Below, in pieces: positions 60,149 through 64,000 of a DNA stretch of 64,000 bases (positions within the stretch are counted from its first letter, which is position 1; every line of letters begins with the position of its first letter). This stretch comes from UBA11524 sp963590165 (GTDB lineage: Bacteria; Bacillota; Clostridia; Christensenellales; Aristaeellaceae). The notes under the pieces are model-generated. The model saw only the letters and a program-made list of their open reading frames with translations, had not been told where the DNA came from and searched no databases. Position numbers and translations under genes: made by a program. Location of the stretch: assembly GCA_963590165.1 (NCBI GenBank), contig CAVANO010000034.1, forward strand, positions 123,958 to 187,957, read 5' to 3'.

Positions 60149-60988
60149 TTATCGTGTCCATTCGCTGAGCTTTTCGTGCACAAGACCGAAGAATGTCTTC
60201 TTTTCCGTATGAATCAGCCGAAGCGTTTTCTCCGACTGACTGATTTCAATCAGATCGCCATTGCCAAGTTCCTCATACGACTGTCCATCAACCTGCAAGC
60301 AGGCGCATTGCGCTCCCTGTGCAGACAGCTGCAGCTGGACATTCGCTCCGCCATGCACAACAATCGGACGATGCTGAAGGCTGTGGGCACAGACTGGTGT
60401 CAGCACCATGCAGTTAACATTCGGTGAGACAATCGGTCCGCCGGCAGACAGCGAATAGCCGGTTGAACCGGTCGGTGTCGCAACCACCACACCGTCGCCG
60501 ACATAGCGCCCTGCCTGTTCGCCGTCAACAACCGCTGTCACGGTAATCAGATGCGCATAGCCGCCGCGCGTCATGCTGACATCGTTGACGGCATACCACT
60601 GTTTTCCTTTTGCTCTCACCGACAGTACCGCGCGATTCAACGTCTGGTAATTGCCGGATATGATTTTATCCAGCAGCCTCGGCAGCGCGTCAATCTCACA
60701 TTCCGCCAGAAAGCCGACATGACCGAAGTTCACGCCGACCAGTGCCGCATTCCATGCCAGCGCATACTGAGCGCCGTGCAGTAGCGTCCCGTCACCGCCG
60801 AGCGACAGGATGACATCCGCATGCGCATCCGGCGAAGTAATCGGCAGCACCGTTCCTTTTTCGAAGAACGGCAGCATATCCTCTTCAACAACAACCTCTA
60901 TGCCGTGAGAACGCAGCTTCACGGCAGCATCCTTGGCAGCATCTGCTGCGTCCTGACGCTGCCCGTGAATCATGATGGCAACTTGCAC
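60149..60988 (-). CDS. nadK: NAD kinase
   Basis: 279-residue enzyme that makes NADP+ from NAD+. Visible: LSLGGDGTLLHGAQ, GVNFGHVGFLAE, YAVNDVSMTR, TPTGSTGYSLSAGGPIV and VCAHSLQHRPIV. The start is GTG 60988: GAGGAGG lies 8 bases upstream, while the open frame extends upstream without another site. It has its own promoter after the tlyA terminator, and leads nadK-argR-recN. Confidence 0.95.
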   Translation of the reverse strand: MQVAIMIHGQRQDAADAAKDAAVKLRSHGIEVVVEEDMLPFFEKGTVLPITSPDAHADVILSLGGDGTLLHGAQYALAWNAALVGVNFGHVGFLAECEIDALPRLLDKIISGNYQTLNRAVLSVRAKGKQWYAVNDVSMTRGGYAHLITVTAVVDGEQAGRYVGDGVVVATPTGSTGYSLSAGGPIVSPNVNCMVLTPVCAHSLQHRPIVVHGGANVQLQLSAQGAQCACLQVDGQSYEELGNGDLIEISQSEKTLRLIHTEKKTFFGLVHEKLSEWTR

Positions 60989-61052
60989 GCTGTGTCCCTC
61001 CTCATTTTGTCCAGACAGCTGCAAAAACGTTCCAGCCATCTGGTCTGCGTTT

Positions 61053-61081
61053 ATTATATCACAGGATGAATATTCATTCAA
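61053..61081 (-). promoter_or_regulatory. Promoter of nadK-argR-recN
   Basis: Minus strand: TTGAAT (61081-61076), 17-base spacer, TATAAT (61058-61053). Confidence 0.72.
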
Positions 61082-61105
61082 GTATATACAGCTAAAATAT
61101 GCAAA

Positions 61106-61137
61106 AAGGAAGGGTGACCGGATTCGTCAGCCCTTCC
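61106..61137 (-). terminator. Terminator of dxs-tlyA, overlapping the tlyA 3' end
   Basis: GGAAGGG (61108-61114) with CCCTTCC (61131-61137) and an inner TGAC/GTCA pair; minus-strand T-run follows. The stem includes the last codons and stop of tlyA. Confidence 0.8.
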
Positions 61138-61945
61138 CCTTTAGCTCCCGATGTGCGCGCTGGACAAGCTCATGAATCTCCTCACGGGTGATTTGTTTGC
61201 TTTCCGGCGACTGCACCGTGATTTCCCCTAAAAACTCGATATTTCCCTCAGGTCCCTTAATTGGTGAATAATCCAACTTGCGCACCTGCCAGCCGATGGT
61301 CGATGCAAACGCGACAATTTCGCTGAGCACATCCTCATGCACAGCAGGGTCGCGCACAACGCCCTTTTTCCCGACGCGCTCACGTCCCGCCTCAAACTGC
61401 GGCTTGATCAGCGTATAAAACACGCCGTTCTCGCCCATCAGCTGCGCCGCGACAGGCAGAATCAGCCGGATGCTGATAAAGCTCACGTCCATAACCGTCA
61501 CCGTCGGATGAAGCGGCACCATGTCCGGTGTCAGTGCACGGGCATTCGTCCGCTCATAAAGCGTCACGCGCGGATCATTGCGCAGCCGCCAAGCGAATTG
61601 CCCGTAACCCACATCAACTGCATAGACATGCGCTGCGCCGTTCTGTAGGCACACATCGGTGAAGCCACCTGTTGCTGCACCGATGTCCATGCAGACCTTG
61701 CCCGTCAAATCCGCACCGAACGACTTGATTGCCTTCTCCAGCTTGAATCCACCGCGACTGGCATACTGCGCCGTCTTTTCGCGGATCTCCAACTCATCCT
61801 CCGCCTTAATCAGCTCGGATGGCTTATCAATCCTGCGTGTCCCGACATAGACTTCGCCTGCCAGAATATGCACCTGTGCCTTTGCACGGCTTTCACACAA
61901 TCCACGCTCCGTCAACGCCACGTCAGCGCGCTGTTTATCGCTCAT
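61127..61945 (-). CDS. tlyA: TlyA family rRNA 2'-O-methyltransferase
   Basis: 272-residue protein with an N-terminal S4 RNA-binding domain (about residues 5-65, RADVALTERGLCESRAKAQVHI) and an FtsJ-like methyltransferase domain. The SAM-binding motif is CMDIGAATGGFTDVCLQ, and the catalytic Lys/Asp/Lys pattern includes VMDVSFIS and LIKPQFEAG. TlyA makes 2'-O-methyl-cytidines in rRNA; the hemolysin name is historical. Order dxs-tlyA is typical for Firmicutes. Confidence 0.94.
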   Translation of the reverse strand: MSDKQRADVALTERGLCESRAKAQVHILAGEVYVGTRRIDKPSELIKAEDELEIREKTAQYASRGGFKLEKAIKSFGADLTGKVCMDIGAATGGFTDVCLQNGAAHVYAVDVGYGQFAWRLRNDPRVTLYERTNARALTPDMVPLHPTVTVMDVSFISIRLILPVAAQLMGENGVFYTLIKPQFEAGRERVGKKGVVRDPAVHEDVLSEIVAFASTIGWQVRKLDYSPIKGPEGNIEFLGEITVQSPESKQITREEIHELVQRAHRELKGKG

Positions 61946-61960
61946 ATTTTTCTCCGATTC

Positions 61961-63847
61961 CTATTCTTTACACTTCAGCGCACCGTCAATACGCTTCGCC
62001 ATCAGCTCCGGCGTCAATCCAAGATACTTCAACAGTTGATCGCGCCGGCCGTGCTGAATGAATGTGTCCGGAATGCCAAATGTTACCAGTGGTGCCGTTC
62101 TGCCTTCTCCGGTCAAGAAAGAGCATACAGCACTCCCGAAGCCGCCAATCAACACGCCCTCCTCCATCGTTACAATCGGGCAGTTGTCCGACAGCGACCG
62201 CAGCATGTCTTCGTCCATTGGCTTGACGAACCGGCAGTTGATGACTGCCGCATGGATTCCGCTCTTCTCAAGCACACGACGCGTTTCAATCGCTTCGGGC
62301 ACCATGGAACCGACTGCCAGCAGCGCCACATCCGCACCGTCTTCGAGCTGCTCCCATTTGCCAATGCAGATGTCCGACTTCAGCGGATATTCGGTAGACA
62401 TATCCACAGATGTCCTGCCATAACGAATCGCGCATGGACCGTTGTAATGCTGTGTCCAACGCATCATTGCACGCAGTTCTGCCAAATCACGCGGTGCCAG
62501 CACCGTCATGTTCGGAATCGGCAGAAGCGATGAAAGATCCCACACGCCATGATGCGTCGCGCCGTCCTCACCGACAAGCCCTGCGCGGTCAATCAGGAAC
62601 GTCACGTTCAGTTTCGGCATGCAAACATCATGAATCGTCTGGTCAAACGCCCGCTGAAAGAACGATGCATACACGGCAAAATACGGCTTCATGCCGCCAG
62701 CCGCCAAACCTGCCGCCATTGTTGCGGCATGCTCTTCCGCAATACCGACATCCATCATTCTGCTCGGAAAACACTCCGCAAAATGCGAAAGCCCTGTGCC
62801 GGACGGCATCGCAGCGGTAATCGCGACAATCTTGTCATCCTCACGTGCCATATCCGCCAACGTTTCCGCCATGACCAGCCCATAAGATGGCAGTTTCTTC
62901 TTTTCACGTGCCGCACCTGTTTCAACATAGAACGGCGGTGTCCCATGGAAACGCTCCGGCTTGTTTTCCGCTGCGCTGTAGCCATACCCCTTGCGCGTCA
63001 GCACATGAATCACAACCGGCTCATTGAGTTTTTTGACCTCGCTGAGCGTATGTTCAAGCGACTTCAGATCATGCCCGTCAATCGGTCCAAAATAATGGAA
63101 ACCCAAGCTGTTGAAGAAGCCCTCCTGATTTTCATGCATCAGGACAGACTTGATGCTGTTCTTGACCCATGAAAGGAAATGGTGAATCGGCTTGCCAATC
63201 ACCGGCAGTCGCGAAAGTCCCTTGCGAACCACGTTCTTTGTGCTTGCCCAGCCACTTGAAACGCGCAAATCCGTCAGGTGACGTGAAAGCGCCCCGACAT
63301 TCGGCGCAATCGACATCTCGTTATCGTTGAGAATCACAATCAGCCGCGTATGGCTGTCGCCAGCATCATTGAGTGCCTCATAGCACATGCCGCCAGTCAG
63401 TGCGCCATCGCCGACAAGTGCCAGCACATGATGATGCTTGCCCTGCAAATCACGTGCCCGTGCCAAACCAAGTGCTGCGGAAATTGCAGTGGACGCATGA
63501 CCGGTCTCGAACACATCGTATTCGCTCTCCGACCGCTTTGGGAAACCTGACATGCCGCCGAAAGTACGTAACGTATGAAACATTCGGTAGCGCCCGGTCA
63601 GCAGTTTGTGGACATAGCTCTGATGCCCTACATCGAACACAATCTGATCCTCCGGCATGTCAAAAACGCGGTGTATTGCCATTGTCAGCTCCACCACACC
63701 CAGATTGCTTGCCAGATGACCGCCGCGCTGCGATACCGTTGTAACAAGCGTCGTGCGGATTTGCGCCGCCAGATCGTTCATTTCATCATAGGACAGTTGC
63801 TTGATATCCTGCGGAGATTTAATGTCCTCCAGACGCACGCATTCCAC
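61961..63847 (-). CDS. dxs: 1-deoxy-D-xylulose-5-phosphate synthase
   Basis: 628-residue thiamine-diphosphate enzyme for the first step of the MEP isoprenoid route. Visible: GGHLASNLGVVELTMAIHRVF, FDVGHQSYVHKLLTGR, the ThDP motif VGDGALTGGMCYEALN...ILNDNEMSIA, FGPIDGHDL, and IDRAGLVGEDGATHHG in the transketolase part. All active-site parts are present. AAAGGAG precedes the ATG at 63847. Farnesyl diphosphate synthase, often upstream, is not in the window. Confidence 0.97.
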   Translation of the reverse strand: MECVRLEDIKSPQDIKQLSYDEMNDLAAQIRTTLVTTVSQRGGHLASNLGVVELTMAIHRVFDMPEDQIVFDVGHQSYVHKLLTGRYRMFHTLRTFGGMSGFPKRSESEYDVFETGHASTAISAALGLARARDLQGKHHHVLALVGDGALTGGMCYEALNDAGDSHTRLIVILNDNEMSIAPNVGALSRHLTDLRVSSGWASTKNVVRKGLSRLPVIGKPIHHFLSWVKNSIKSVLMHENQEGFFNSLGFHYFGPIDGHDLKSLEHTLSEVKKLNEPVVIHVLTRKGYGYSAAENKPERFHGTPPFYVETGAAREKKKLPSYGLVMAETLADMAREDDKIVAITAAMPSGTGLSHFAECFPSRMMDVGIAEEHAATMAAGLAAGGMKPYFAVYASFFQRAFDQTIHDVCMPKLNVTFLIDRAGLVGEDGATHHGVWDLSSLLPIPNMTVLAPRDLAELRAMMRWTQHYNGPCAIRYGRTSVDMSTEYPLKSDICIGKWEQLEDGADVALLAVGSMVPEAIETRRVLEKSGIHAAVINCRFVKPMDEDMLRSLSDNCPIVTMEEGVLIGGFGSAVCSFLTGEGRTAPLVTFGIPDTFIQHGRRDQLLKYLGLTPELMAKRIDGALKCKE

Positions 63848-63889
63848 TCCTTTCCGCCTGTTTCATTGCCTTTTTAGAGGCGTTACATC

Positions 63890-64000
63890 TTAGGCAATAC
63901 CGCACAATTCAGTGGCGTCGCTGAACATGCCTTTTGCGCCATCTGCGGCGGCGAAATAAAACTTTATTTCGCCGGTCTGCCTTTGGCAGACTTGGAAACC
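63890..64000 (-). other. Short open frame running off the window edge; coding status unclear
   Basis: On the minus strand the frame that is open at the window edge runs for 36 codons to a TAA at 63892-63890 (ending FSDATELCGIA). It overlaps three hairpins, so it may be part of a repeat and not a gene. I do not recognise the peptide. Confidence 0.25.
63937..63991. repeat. Three tandem hairpins upstream of dxs (REP-like element candidate)
   Basis: CGCC/GGCG (63937-63950), CGGCGAAATAAA/TTTATTTCGCCG (63949-63974) and GTCTGCC-TTT-GGCAGAC (63975-63991) follow each other with no gap. Adjacent perfect hairpins without a T-run are typical of dispersed intergenic palindromic repeats. Whether it recurs in the genome cannot be seen here. 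Confidence 0.5.

Overview
The window reads as a contiguous piece of a low-to-moderate GC Firmicutes chromosome (class Clostridia; order uncertain, possibly Christensenellales or Oscillospirales). Evidence for this is the Firmicutes-type neighbourhoods dprA-topA-trmFO-hslV-hslU and dxs-tlyA-nadK-argR-recN, strong AGGAGG ribosome-binding sites, TTGACA/TATAAT promoters, a SEC-C methionine aminopeptidase, a LexA-type repressor and an Rnf complex. No rRNA, tRNA, CRISPR array, prophage or insertion sequence was seen. The genes are densely packed and many overlap by 4-8 bases.

Layout. 1-1746 (minus): 5' part of a sugar-type ABC ATPase gene and an RDD membrane protein. 1925-3167: CorA-like transporter with a structured leader. 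3201-9587: F-type ATP synthase operon in the order a, c, b, delta-Cterm/alpha fusion, gamma, beta, epsilon; no separate delta gene is present. 9584-13001 (minus): a zinc-ribbon membrane protein, a TPM protein and RecQ, all overlapping. 13182-15351: KDPG aldolase (with a VOC-like C-terminal domain) and KDG kinase behind a promoter and a cre-like operator. 15398-19342: a structured non-coding RNA, then degV, map, galT and a small AT-rich ORF. 19442-33522 (almost all minus): fRMsr, hemolysin III, lexA, a tyrosine recombinase, rnhA, proC, hslUV, trmFO, topA, dprA, an AI-2E-type permease, plsY and a rhomboid-like protein. The exception is a 60-residue Cys-rich protein on the plus strand. 33688-37931: MacB-like ABC exporter with adaptor. 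37933-42849: radC, then DUF1385, prmC, prfA and the threonylcarbamoyl-AMP synthase gene. 42867-45945: a MotA/ZorA-like and MotB/ZorB-like stator pair with a small membrane-anchored partner. 46009-50291 (minus): three secreted proteins (SH3-type, peptidoglycan-binding, GH53 galactanase). 50453-53290: ppdK. 53302-57894 (minus): rnfCDEAB without rnfG. 57925-63847 (minus): recN, argR, nadK, tlyA, dxs.

How the genes fit together: the Rnf complex and the ATP synthase form an anaerobic ion-gradient pair, PPDK and the KDPG branch serve fermentative carbon flow, and GH53 plus GalT suggest use of plant galactan. The most unusual items are the delta-Cterm/alpha fusion, the Zorya-like motor operon without Zorya effectors, the rnf operon without rnfG, the Ala-rich c subunit, and two structured RNAs (upstream of degV and of corA).
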